The translations under genes and the position numbers were made by a program. Source: Auanema rhodensis (taxonomy: Eukaryota; Nematoda; Chromadorea; Rhabditida; Rhabditidae). Taken from it: DNA of 64,000 bases. The notes beneath the pieces are model-generated. The model was not told the DNA's origin. It searched no databases and saw nothing but the letters and a program-made list of their open reading frames with translations. Below, piece after piece: positions 50,821 through 63,842 of the stretch; within the stretch, counting starts at the first letter, position 1; each line of letters starts with the position of its first letter. Where the stretch lies: the NCBI GenBank assembly GCA_964057225.1, contig OZ059894.1, positions 23,218,476-23,282,475 of the forward strand. Direction: 5' to 3'.

Positions 50821-53800
50821 TTTTTATTGATATTGGTTCATGGTAACCATGACTTTGAAATTTAAGTGAACTTTAATTTATGCTAATTAAATGTACACGT
50901 GATGTGCACTTGGTATGTAACTCGCTTCACGTGAAAGATAAAAAGATACGGTTTTCAAAATTAGATTCCACATGTCCATATTAGTCTAAAAACAAATTTT
51001 TATTGATATTGGTTCATGGTAACCATGACTTTGAAATTTAAGTGAACTTTAATTTATGCTAATTAAATGTACACGTGATGTGCACTTGGTATGTAACTCG
51101 CTTCACGTGAAAGATAAAGAGATGCGGTTTTCAAAATTAGATTCCCCATGTCAATATTAGACTAAAAACAAATTTTTATTGATATTGGTTCATGGTAACC
51201 ATGACTTTGAAATTTAAGTGAACTTTAATTTATGCTAATTAAATGTACACGTGATGTGCACTTGGTATGTAACTCGCTTCACGTGAAAGATAAAGAAATG
51301 CGGTTTTCATAATTAGATTCCCCATGTCCATATTAGTCTAAAAACAAATTTTTATTGATATTGGTTCATGGTAACCATGACTTTGAAACTTACGTGAACT
51401 TTAATTTATGCTAATTAAATGTACACGTGATGTGCACTTGGTATGTAACTCGCCTCACTAGAAAGATAAAGAGATGCGGTTTTCAAAATTAGATTCCCCA
51501 TGTCCATATTAGTCTAAAAACAAATTTTTATTGATATTGGTGCATGGTAACCATGACTTTGAAATTTACGTGAACTTTAATTTATGCTAATTAAATGTAC
51601 ACGTGATGTGCACTTGGTATGTAACTCGCTTCACGTGAAAGATAAAGAGATGCGGTTTTCAAAATTAGATTCCCCATGTCCATATTAGTCTAAAAACAAA
51701 TTTTTATTGATATTGGTTCATGGTAACCATGTCTGTGAAATTTACGTGAACTTTAATTTATGCTAATTAAATGTACACGTGATGTGCACTTGGTATGTAA
51801 CTCGCTTCACGTGAAAGATAAAGAGATGCGGTTTTCAAAATTAGATTCTTCATGTCCATATTAGTCTAAAAACAAATTTTTATTGATATTGGTTCATGGT
51901 AACCATGTCTGTGAAATTTACGTGAACTTTAATTTATGCTAATTAAATGTACACGTGATGTGCACTTGGTATGTAACTCGCTTCACGTGAAAGATAAAGA
52001 GATGCGGTTTTCAAAATTAGATTCTTCATGTCCATATTAGTCTAAAAACAAATTTTTATTGATATTGGTGCATGGTAACCATGACTTTGAAATTTACGTG
52101 AACTTTAATTTATGCTAATTAAATGTACACGTGATGTGCACTTGGTATGTAACTCGCTTTACGTGAAAGATAAAGAGATGCGGTTTTCAAAATTAGATTT
52201 CCCATGTCCATATTAGTCTAAAAACAAATTTTTATTGATATTGGTTCATGGTAACCATGACTTTGAAATTTACGTGAACTTTAATTTATGCTAATTAAAT
52301 GTACACGTGATGTGCACTTGGTATGTAACTCGCTTCACGTGAAAGATAAAGAGATGCGGTTTTCAAAATTAGATTTCCCATGTCCATATTAGTCTAAAAA
52401 CAAATTTTTATTGATATTGGTTCATGGTAACCATGACTTTGAAATTTACGTGAACTTTAATTTATGCTAATTAAATGTAAACGTGATGTGCACTTGGTAT
52501 GTAACTCGCTTCACGTGAAAGATAAAGAGATGAGGTTTTCAAAATTAGATTCCCCATGTCCATATTAGTCTAAAAACAAATTTTTATTGATATTGGTTCA
52601 TGGTAACCATGACTTTGAAATTTAAGTGAACTTTAATTTATGCTAATTAAATGTACACGTGATGTGCACTTGGTATGTAACTCGCTTCACGTGAAAGATA
52701 AAAAGATACGGTTTTCAAAATTAGATTCCACATGTCCATATTAGTCTAAAAACAAATTTTTATTGATATTGGTTCATGGTAACCATGACTTTGAAATTTA
52801 AGTGAACTTTAATTTATGCTAATTAAATGTACACGTGATGTGCACTTGGTATGTAACTCGCTTCACGTGGAAGATAAAGAGATGCGGTTTTCAAAATTAG
52901 ATTCCCCATGTCCATATTAGTCTAAAAACAAATTTTTATTGATATTGGTTCATGGTAACCATGACTTTGAAATTTACGTGAACTTTAATTTATGCTAATT
53001 AAATGTACACGTGATGTGCACTTGGTATGTAACTCGCTTCACGTGAAAGATAAAGAGATGCGGTTTTTGAAATTAGATTCCCCATGTCCATATTAGACTA
53101 AAAACAAATTTTTATTGATATTGGTTCATGGTAACCATGACTTTGAAATTTAAGTGAACTTTAATTTATGCTAATTAAATGTACACGTGATGTGCACTTG
53201 GTATGTAACTCGCTTCACGTGAAAGATAAAGAAATGCGGTTTTCATAATTAGATTCCCCATGTCCATATTAGTCTAAAAACAAATTTTTATTGATATTGG
53301 TTCATGGTAACCATGACTTTGAAACTTACGTGAACTTTAATTTATGCTAATTAAATGTACACGTGATGTGCACTTGGTATGTAACTCGCCTCACTAGAAA
53401 GATAAAGAGATGCGGTTTTCAAAATTAGATTCCCCATGTCCATATTAGTCTAAAAACAAATTTTTATTGATATTGGTGCATGGTAACCATGACTTTGAAA
53501 TTTACGTGAACTTTAATTTATGCTAATTAAATGTACACGTGATGTGCACTTGGTATGTAACTCGCTTCACGTGAAAGATAAAGAGATGCGGTTTTCAAAA
53601 TTAGATTCCCCATGTCCATATTAGTCTAAAAACAAATTTTTATTGATATTGGTTAATGGTAACCATGTCTGTGAAATTTACGTGAACTTTAATTTATGCT
53701 AATTAAATGTACACGTGATGTGCACTTGGTATGTAACTCGCTTCACGTGAAAGATAAAGAGATGCGGTTTTCAAAATTAGATTCTTCATGTCCATATTAG

Positions 53801-53988
53801 TCTAAAAACAAATTTTTATTGATATTGGTGCATGGTAACCATGACTTTGAAATTTACGTGAACTTTAATTTATGCTAATTAAATGTACACGTGATGTGCA
53901 CTTGGTATGTAACTCGCTTTACGTGAAAGATAAAGAGATGCGGTTTTCAAAATTAGATTTCCCATGTCCATATTAGTCTAAAAACAAA
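50821..53988 (+). repeat. Zone D 18-mer unit 2 (offset 3168)
   Basis: The monomer at 50997 has an ordinary first part and then TGTCAATATTAGAC (51149), so it is a hybrid. From there the order repeats 47829-49940 at an offset of 3168 bp: CATAATT, CCTCACTAG, TGCATGG, two TCTGTG, TTTACGTG, ordinary, GATGAGG (52529), AAAAAGATACGG, CACGTGGAAG and TTTTTGAAATT. After 53109 it returns to CATAATT, CCTCACTAG, TGCATGG, TCTGTG and TTTACGTG types. Confidence 0.9.
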
Positions 53989-54164
53989 TTTTTATTGATA
54001 TTGGTTCATGGTAACCATGACTTTGAAATTTACGTGAACTTTAATTTATACTAATTAAATGTAAACGTGATGTGCACTTGGTATGTAACTCGCTTCACGT
54101 GAAAGATAAAGAGATGCGGTTTTCAAAATTAGATTCCCCATGTCCATATTAGTCTAAAAACAAA
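53989..54164 (+). repeat. TATACTAA monomer joining the 18-mer to the 7-mer series
   Basis: This single monomer with TATACTAA and GTAAACG is the type that precedes AATTAACACG monomers at 35335, 40789 and 44837. It does the same here. Confidence 0.85.
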
Positions 54165-55396
54165 TTTTTATTGATATTGGTTCATGGTAACCATGACTTT
54201 GAAATTTAAGTGAACTTTAATTTATGCTAATTAAATTAACACGTGATGTGCACTTGGTATGTAACTCGCTTCACGTGAAAGATAAAGAGATGCGGTTTTC
54301 AACATTAGATTCCCCATGTCCATATTAGTCTAAAAACAAATTTTTATTGATATTGGTTCATGGTAACCATGACTTTGAAACTTACGTGAACTTTAATTTA
54401 TGCTAATTAAATGTACACGTGATGTGCACTTGGTATGTAACTCGCTTCACTTGAAAGATAAAGAGATGCGGTTTTCAAAATTAGATTCCCCATGTCCATA
54501 TTAGTCTAAAAACAAATTTTTATTGATATTGGTGCATGGTAACCATGACTTTGAAATTTACGTGAACTTTAATTTATGCTAATTAAATGTACACGTGATG
54601 TGCACTTGGTATGTAACTCGCTTCACGTGAAAGATAAAGAGATGCGGTTTTCAAAATTAGATTCCCCATGTCCATATTAGTCTAAAAACAAATTTTTATT
54701 GATATTGGGTCATGGTAACCATGACTTTGAAACTTACGTGAACTTTAATTTATGCTAATTAAATGTACACGTGATGTGCACTTGGTATGTAACTCGCTTC
54801 ACGTGAAAGATAAAGAGATGCGGTTTTCAAAATTAGATTCCCCATGTCCATATTAGCCTAAAAACAAATTTTTATTGATATTGGTTCATGGTAACCATGA
54901 CTTTGAAATTTACGTGAACTTTAATTTATGCTAATTAAATGTACACGTGATGTGCACTTGGTATGTAACTCGCTTCACGTGAAAGATAAAGAGATGCGGT
55001 TTTCGAAATTAGATTCCCCATGTCCATATTAGACTAAAAACAAATTTTTATTGATATTGGTGCATGGTAACCATGACTTTGAAATTTACGTGAACTTTAA
55101 TTTATGCTAATTAAATGTACACGTGATGTGCACTTGGTATGTAACTCGCTTCACGTGAAAGATAAAGAGATGCGGTTTTCAAAATTAGATTTCCCATGTC
55201 CATATTAGTCTAAAAACAAATTTTTATTGATATTGGTTCATGGTAACCATGACTTTGAAACTTACGTGAACTTTAATTTATGCTAATTAAATGTACACGT
55301 GATGTGCACTTGGTATGTAACTCGCTTCACGTGAAAGATAAAGAGATGCGGTTTTCAAAATTAGATTCCCCATGTCCATATTAGTCTAAAAACAAA
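54165..55396 (+). repeat. Zone D 7-mer unit, copy 1 (1232 bp)
   Basis: Order: AATTAACACG with CAACATTAG (54165), CACTTG (54341), TGCATGG (54517), GGGTCATGG with TTAGCCTAAA (54693), TCGAAATT with TAGACTAAA (54869), TGCATGG (55045), GAAACTT (55221). The rare GGGTCATGG is at 54707 and recurs exactly 1232 bp on. Confidence 0.92.
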
Positions 55397-56628
55397 TTTT
55401 TATTGATATTGGTTCATGGTAACCATGACTTTGAAATTTAAGTGAACTTTAATTTATGCTAATTAAATTAACACGTGATGTGCACTTGGTATGTAACTCG
55501 CTTCACGTGAAAGATAAAGAGATGCGGTTTTCAACATTAGATTCCCCATGTCCATATTAGTCTAAAAACAAATTTTTATTGATATTGGTTCATGGTAACC
55601 ATGACTTTGAAACTTACGTGAACTTTAATTTATGCTAATTAAATGTACACGTGATGTGCACTTGGTATGTAACTCGCTTCACTTGAAAGATAAAGAGATG
55701 CGGTTTTCAAAATTAGATTCCCCATGTCCATATTAGTCTAAAAACAAATTTTTATTGATATTGGTGCATGGTAACCATGACTTTGAAATTTACGTGAACT
55801 TTAATTTATGCTAATTAAATGTACACGTGATGTGCACTTGGTATGTAACTCGCTTCACGTGAAAGATAAAGAGATGCGGTTTTCAAAATTAGATTCCCCA
55901 TGTCCATATTAGTCTAAAAACAAATTTTTATTGATATTGGGTCATGGTAACCATGACTTTGAAACTTACGTGAACTTTAATTTATGCTAATTAAATGTAC
56001 ACGTGATGTGCACTTGGTATGTAACTCGCTTCACGTGAAAGATAAAGAGATGCGGTTTTCAAAATTAGATTCCCCATGTCCATATTAGCCTAAAAACAAA
56101 TTTTTATTGATATTGGTTCATGGTAACCATGACTTTGAAATTTACGTGAACTTTAATTTATGCTAATTAAATGTACACGTGATGTGCACTTGGTATGTAA
56201 CTCGCTTCACGTGAAAGATAAAGAGATGCGGTTTTCGAAATTAGATTCCCCATGTCCATATTAGACTAAAAACAAATTTTTATTGATATTGGTGCATGGT
56301 AACCATGACTTTGAAATTTACGTGAACTTTAATTTATGCTAATTAAATGTACACGTGATGTGCACTTGGTATGTAACTCGCTTCACGTGAAAGATAAAGA
56401 GATGCGGTTTTCAAAATTAGATTTCCCATGTCCATATTAGTCTAAAAACAAATTTTTATTGATATTGGTTCATGGTAACCATGACTTTGAAACTTACGTG
56501 AACTTTAATTTATGCTAATTAAATGTACACGTGATGTGCACTTGGTATGTAACTCGCTTCACGTGAAAGATGAAGAGATGCGGTTTTCAAAATTAGATTC
56601 CCCATGTCCATATTAGTCTAAAAACAAA
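55397..56628 (+). repeat. Zone D 7-mer unit, copy 2 (1232 bp)
   Basis: The same seven types occur in the same order, with GGGTCATGG at 55939 and TTAGCCTAAA in the same monomer. The last monomer (56453) differs from copy 1 by GATGAAGAG, which marks the switch back to the series known from 42021. Confidence 0.92.
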
Positions 56629-58388
56629 TTTTTATTGATATTGGTTCATGGTAACCATGACTTTGAAATTTACGTGAACTTTAATTTATGCTAATTAAAT
56701 GTACACGTGATGTGCACTTGGTATGTAACTCGCTTCACGTGAAAGATAAAGAGATGCGGTTTTCGAAATTAGATTCCCCATGTCCATATTAGACTAAAAA
56801 CAAATTTTTATTGATATTGGTTCATGGTAACCATGACTTTGAAATTTAAGTGAACTTTAATTTATGCTAATTAAATGTACACGTGATGTGCACTTGGTAT
56901 GTAACTCGCTTCACGTGAAAGATAAAGAGATGCGGTTTTCGAGATTAGATTCCCCATGTCCATATTAGACTAAAAACAAATTTTTATTGATATTGGTTCA
57001 TGGTAACCATGACTTTGAAATTTAAGTGAACTTTAATTTATGCTAATTAAATGTACACGTGATGTGCACTTGGTATGTAACTCGCTTCACGTGAAAGATA
57101 AAGAAATGCGGTTTTCATAATTAGATTCCCCATGTCCATATTAGTCTAAAAACAAATTTTTATTGATATTGGTTCATGGTAACCATGACTTTGAAACTTA
57201 CGTGAACTTTAATTTATGCTAATTAAATGTACACGTGATGTGCACTTGGTATGTAACTCGCCTCACTAGAAAGATAAAGAGATGCGGTTTTCAAAATTAG
57301 ATTCCCCATGTCCATATTAGTCTAAAAACAAATTTTTATTGATATTGGTGCATGGTAACCATGACTTTGAAATTTACGTGAACTTTAATTTATGCTAATT
57401 AAATGTACACGTGATGTGCACTTGGTATGTAACTCGCTTCACGTGAAAGATAAAGAGATGCGGTTTTCAAAATTAGATTCCCCATGTCCATATTAGTCTA
57501 AAAACAAATTTTTATTGATATTGGTTCATGGTAACCATGTCTGTGAAATTTACGTGAACTTTAATTTATGCTAATTAAATGTACACGTGATGTGCACTTG
57601 GTATGTAACTCGCTTCACGTGAAAGATAAAGAGATGCGGTTTTCAAAATTAGATTCTTCATGTCCATATTAGTCTAAAAACAAATTTTTATTGATATTGG
57701 TTCATGGTAACCATGTCTGTGAAATTTACGTGAACTTTAATTTATGCTAATTAAATGTACACGTGATGTGCACTTGGTATGTAACTCGCTTCACGTGAAA
57801 GATAAAGAGATGCGGTTTTCAAAATTAGATTCTTCATGTCCATATTAGTCTAAAAACAAATTTTTATTGATATTGGTGCATGGTAACCATGACTTTGAAA
57901 TTTACGTGAACTTTAATTTATGCTAATTAAATGTACACGTGATGTGCACTTGGTATGTAACTCGCTTTACGTGAAAGATAAAGAGATGCGGTTTTCAAAA
58001 TTAGATTTCCCATGTCCATATTAGTCTAAAAACAAATTTTTATTGATATTGGTTCATGGTAACCATGACTTTGAAATTTACGTGAACTTTAATTTATGCT
58101 AATTAAATGTACACGTGATGTGCACTTGGTATGTAACTCGCTTCACGTGAAAGATAAAGAGATGCGGTTTTCAAAATTAGATTTCCCATGTCCATATTAG
58201 TCTAAAAACAAATTTTTATTGATATTGGTTCATGGTAACCATGACTTTGAAATTTACGTGAACTTTAATTTATGCTAATTAAATGTAAACGTGATGTGCA
58301 CTTGGTATGTAACTCGCTTCACGTGAAAGATAAAGAGATGAGGTTTTCAAAATTAGATTCCCCATGTCCATATTAGTCTAAAAACAAA
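56629..58388 (+). repeat. Return of the 31-mer series (TCGAAATT to GATGAGG)
   Basis: Order: TCGAAATT, TCGAGATT, CATAATT, CCTCACTAG, TGCATGG, TCTGTG, TCTGTG, TTTACGTG, ordinary, GATGAGG. The first part parallels 42197-43252 (14432 bp upstream) and the second part 43957-44836 (13552 bp upstream). The five monomers between the two upstream blocks, including TGTCAATATTAGAC, are missing here. Confidence 0.85.
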
Positions 58389-58916
58389 TTTTTATTGATA
58401 TTGGTTCATGGTAACCATGACTTTGAAATTTAAGTGAACTTTAATTTATGCTAATTAAATTAACACGTGATGTGCACTTGGTATGTAACTCGCTTCACGT
58501 GAAAGATAAAGAGATGCGGTTTTCAACATTAGATTCCCCATGTCCATATTAGTCTAAAAACAAATTTTTATTGATATTGGTTCATGGTAACCATGACTTT
58601 GAAATTTACGTGAACTTTAATTTATGCTAATTAAATGTAAACGTGATGTGCACTTGGTATGTAACTCGCTTCACGTGAAAGATAAAGAGATGAGGTTTTC
58701 AAAATTAGATTCCCCATGTCCATATTAGTCTAAAAACAAATTTTTATTGATATTGGTTCATGGTAACCATGACTTTGAAATTTAAGTGAACTTTAATTTA
58801 TGCTAATTAAATTAACACGTGATGTGCACTTGGTATGTAACTCGCTTCACGTGAAAGATAAAGAGATGCGGTTTTCAACATTAGATTCCCCATGTCCATA
58901 TTAGTCTAAAAACAAA
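58213..58916 (+). repeat. Tandem dimer duplication (2 x 352 bp)
   Basis: A GATGAGG/GTAAACG monomer plus an AATTAACACG/CAACATTAG monomer (58213-58564) are followed at once by the same pair (58565-58916). I saw no difference between the two 352-bp copies. The first two monomers also belong to the series around them, so this is a recent local duplication. Confidence 0.92.
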
Positions 58917-61900
58917 TTTTTATTGATATTGGTTCATGGTAACCATGACTTTGAAACTTACGTGAACTTTAATTTATGCTAATTAAATGTACACGTGATG
59001 TGCACTTGGTATGTAACTCGCTTCACTTGAAAGATAAAGAGATGCGGTTTTCAAAATTAGATTCCCCATGTCCATATTAGTCTAAAAACAAATTTTTATT
59101 GATATTGGTGCATGGTAACCATGACTTTGAAATTTACGTGAACTTTAATTTATGCTAATTAAATGTACACGTGATGTGCACTTGGTATGTAACTCGCTTC
59201 ACGTGAAAGATAAAGAGATGCGGTTTTCAAAATTAGATTCCCCATGTCCATATTAGTCTAAAAACAAATTTTTATTGATATTGGTTCATGGTAACCATGA
59301 CTTTGAAACTTACGTGAACTTTAATTTATGCTAATTAAATGTACACGTGATGTGCACTTGGTATGTAACTCGCTTCACGTGAAAGATAAAGAGATGCGGT
59401 TTTCAAAATTAGATTCCCCATGTCCATATTAGCCTAAAAACAAATTTTTATTGATATTGGTTCATGGTAACCATGACTTTGAAATTTACGTGAACTTTAA
59501 TTTATGCTAATTAAATGTACACGTGATGTGCACTTGGTATGTAACTCGCTTCACGTGAAAGATAAAGAGATGCGGTTTTCGAAATTAGATTCCCCATGTC
59601 CATATTAGACTAAAAACAAATTTTTATTGATATTGGTGCATGGTAACCATGACTTTGAAATTTACGTGAACTTTAATTTATGCTAATTAAATGTACACGT
59701 GATGTGCACTTGGTATGTAACTCGCTTCACGTGAAAGATAAAGAGATGCGGTTTTCAAAATTAGATTCCCCATGTCCATATTAGTCTAAAAACAAATTTT
59801 TATTGATATTGGTTCATGGTAACCATGACTTTGAAACTTACGTGAACTTTAATTTATGCTAATTAAATGTACACGTGATGTGCACTTGGTATGTAACTCG
59901 CTTCACGTGAAAGATAAAGAGATGCGGTTTTCAAAATTAGATTCCCCATGTCCATATTAGTCTAAAAACAAATTTTTATTGATATTGGTTCATGGTAACC
60001 ATGACTTTGAAATTTACGTGAACTTTAATTTATGCTAATTAAATGTACACGTGATGTGCACTTGGTATGTAACTCGCTTCACGTGAAAGATAAAGAGATG
60101 CGGTTTTCGAAATTAGATTCCCCATGTCCATATTAGACTAAAAACAAATTTTTATTGATATTGGTTCATGGTAACCATGACTTTGAAATTTAAGTGAACT
60201 TTAATTTATGCTAATTAAATGTACACGTGATGTGCACTTGGTATGTAACTCGCTTCACGTGAAAGATAAAGAGATGCGGTTTTCAAAATTAGATTCCCCA
60301 TGTCCATATTAGTCTAAAAACAAATTTTTATTGATATTGGTGCATGGTAACCATGACTTTGAAATTTACGTGAACTTTAATTTATGCTAATTAAATGTAC
60401 ACGTGATGTGCACTTGGTATGTAACTCGCTTCACGTGAAAGATAAAGAGATGCGGTTTTCAAAATTAGATTCCCCATGTCCATATTAGTCTAAAAACAAA
60501 TTTTTATTGATATTGGTTCATGGTAACCATGACTTTGAAACTTACGTGAACTTTAATTTATGCTAATTAAATGTACACGTGATGTGCACTTGGTATGTAA
60601 CTCGCTTCACGTGAAAGATAAAGAGATGCGGTTTTCAAAATTAGATTCCCCATGTCCATATTAGTCTAAAAACAAATTTTTATTGATATTGGTTCATGGT
60701 AACCATGACTTTGAAATTTACGTGAACTTTAATTTATGCTAATTAAATGTACACGTGATGTGCACTTGGTATGTAACTCGCTTCACGTGAAAGATAAAGA
60801 GATGCGGTTTTCGAAATTAGATTCCCCATGTCCATATTAGACTAAAAACAAATTTTTATTGATATTGGTTCATGGTAACCATGACTTTGAAATTTAAGTG
60901 AACTTTAATTTATGCTAATTAAATGTACACGTGATGTGCACTTGGTATGTAACTCGCTTCACGTGAAAGATAAAGAAATGCGGTTTTCATAATTAGATTC
61001 CCCATGTCCATATTAGTCTAAAAACAAATTTTTATTGATATTGGTTCATGGTAACCATGACTTTGAAACTTACGTGAACTTTAATTTATGCTAATTAAAT
61101 GTACACGTGATGTGCACTTGGTATGTAACTCGCCTCACTAGAAAGATAAAGAGATGCGGTTTTCAAAATTAGATTCCCCATGTCCATATTAGTCTAAAAA
61201 CAAATTTTTATTGATATTGGTGCATGGTAACCATGACTTTGAAATTTACGTGAACTTTAATTTATGCTAATTAAATGTACACGTGATGTGCACTTGGTAT
61301 GTAACTCGCTTCACGTGAAAGATAAAGAGATGCGGTTTTCAAAATTAGATTCCCCATGTCCATATTAGTCTAAAAACAAATTGTTATTGATATTGGTTCA
61401 TGGTAACCATGTCTGTGAAATTTACGTGAACTTTAATTTATGCTAATTAAATGTACACGTGATGTGCACTTGGTATGTAACTCGCTTCACGTGAAAGATA
61501 AAGAGATGCGGTTTTCAAAATTAGATTCTTCATGTCCATATTAGTCTAAAAACAAATTTTTATTGATATTGGTTCATGGTAACCATGACTTTGAAATTTA
61601 CGTGAACTTTAATTTATGCTAATTAAATGTACACGTGATGTGCACTTGGTATGTAACTCGCTTCACGTGAAAGATAAAGAGATGCGGTTTTCAAAATTAG
61701 ATTCCCCATGTCCATATTAGTCTAAAAACAAATTTTTATTGATATTGGTTCATGGTAACCATGACTTTGAAATTTACGTGAACTTTAATTTATGCTAATT
61801 AAATGTACACGTGATGTGCACTTGGTATGTAACTCGCTTCACGTGAAAGATAAAGAGATGCGGTTTTCGAAATTAGATTCCCCATGTCCATATTAGACTA

Positions 61901-62612
61901 AAAACAAATTTTTATTGATATTGGTTCATGGTAACCATGACTTTGAAATTTAAGTGAACTTTAATTTATGCTAATTAAATGTACACGTGATGTGCACTTG
62001 GTATGTAACTCGCTTCACGTGAAAGATAAAGAGATGCGGTTTTCAAAATTAGATTCCCCATGTCCATATTAGTCTAAAAACAAATTTTTATTGATATTGG
62101 TGCATGGTAACCATGACTTTGAAATTTACGTGAACTTTAATTTATGCTAATTAAATGTACACGTGATGTGCACTTGGAATGTAACTCGCTTCACGTGAAA
62201 GATAAAGAGATGCGGTTTTCAAAATTAGATTCCCCATGTCCATATTAGTCTAAAAACAAATTTTTATTGATATTGGTTCATGGTAACCATGACTTTGAAA
62301 CTTACGTGAACTTTAATTTATGCTAATTAAATGTACACGTGATGTGCACTTGGTATGTAACTCGCTTCACGTGAAAGATAAAGAGATGCGGTTTTCAAAA
62401 TTAGATTCCCCATGTCCATATTAGTCTAAAAACAAATTTTTATTGATATTGGTTCATGGTAACCATGACTTTGAAATTTACGTGAACTTTAATTTATGCT
62501 AATTAAATGTACACGTGATGTGCACTTGGTATGTAACTCTCTTCACGTGAAAGATAAAGAGATGCGGTTTTCGAAATTAGATTTCCCATGTCCATATTAG
62601 ACTAAAAACAAA
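58917..62612 (+). repeat. Zone D mixed series with a 10-monomer duplication
   Basis: The five monomers at 59973-60852 (TCGAAATT, AAGTGAAC, TGCATGG, GAAACTT, TCGAAATT) recur at 61733-62612, 1760 bp on. Private changes become frequent: TTGTTATT near 61382, TGGAATG near 62176, AACTCTCTTC near 62537. Between the two passes lie CATAATT (60853), CCTCACTAG (61029), TGCATGG and TCTGTG monomers. Confidence 0.87.
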
Positions 62613-62786
62613 TTTTTATTGATTGGTTCATGGTAACCATGACTTTGAAACTTACGTGAACTTTGATTTATGCTAATTAAATGTACACGTGATGTGCACT
62701 TGGTATGTAACTCGCCTCACTAGAAAGATAAAGAGATGCGGTTTTCAAAATTAGATTCCCCATGTCCATATTAGTCTAAAAACAAA
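62613..62786 (+). repeat. 174-bp monomer at a missing-unit junction
   Basis: The opening reads ATTGATTGG for ATTGATATTGG, a 2-bp loss. The preceding TCGAAATT monomer would be followed by the CATAATT unit (as at 60677-61028), but here the CCTCACTAG type comes next. The lost monomer and the small deletion coincide, as at 39559. A private TTTGATTTATGC lies near 62662. Confidence 0.88.
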
Positions 62787-63842
62787 TTTTTATTGATATT
62801 GGTGCATGGTAACCATGACTTTGAAATTTACGTGAACTTTAATTTATGCTAATTAAATTAACACGTGATGTGCACTTGGTATGTAACTCGCTTCACGTGA
62901 AAGATAAAGAGATGCGGTTTTCAAAATTAGATTTCCCATGTCCATATTAGTCTAAAAACAAATTTTCATTGATATTGGTTCATGGTAACCATGACTTTGA
63001 AATTTACGTGAACTTTAATTTATGCTAATTAAATGTACACGTGATGTGCACTTGGTATGTAACTCGCTTCACGTGAAAGATAAAGAGATGCAGTTTTCAA
63101 AATTAGATTCCCCATGTCCATATTAGTCTAAAAACAAATTTTTATTGATATTGGTTCATGGTAACCATGTCTGTGAAATTTACGTGAACTTTAATTTATG
63201 CTAATTAAATGTACACGTGATGTGCACTTGGTGTGTAACTCGCTTCACGTGAAAGATAAAGAGATGCGGTTTTCAAAATTAGATTCCCCATGTCCATATT
63301 AGTCTAAAAACAAATTTTTATTGATATTGGTGCATGGTAACCATGACTTTGAAATTTACGTGAACTTTAATTTATGCTAATTAAATGTACACGTGATGTG
63401 CACTTGGTATGTAACTCGCTTTACGTGAAAGATAAAGAGATGCGGTTTTCAAAATTAGATTTCCCATGTCCATATTAGTCTAAAAACAAATTTTTATTGA
63501 TATTGGTTCATGGTAACCATGACTTTGAAATTTACGTGAACTTTAATTTATGCTAATTAAATGTACACGTGATGTGCACTTGGTATGTAACTCGCTTCAC
63601 GTGAAAGATAAAGAGATGCGGTTTTCAAAATTAGATTCCCCATGTCCATATTAGTCTAAAAACAAATTTTTATTGATATTGGTTCATGGTAACCATGACT
63701 TTGAAACTTACGTGAACTTTAATTTATGCTAATTAAATGTACACGTGATGTGCACTTGGTATGTAACTCGCTTCACGTGAAAGATAAAGAGATGCGGTTT
63801 TCAAAATTAGATTCCCCATGTCCATATTAGTCTAAAAACAAA
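62787..63842 (+). repeat. Six monomers with many private changes
   Basis: The monomers are: TGCATGG with AATTAACACG but an intact first ACGTGA (62787); TTTTCATTG with GATGCAG (62963); TCTGTG with GGTGTGTAAC and ATTCCCC (63139); TGCATGG with TTTACGTG (63315); ordinary (63491); GAAACTT (63667). TTTTCATTG is otherwise seen by me only at 881, also close to a divergent monomer. Confidence 0.88.
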
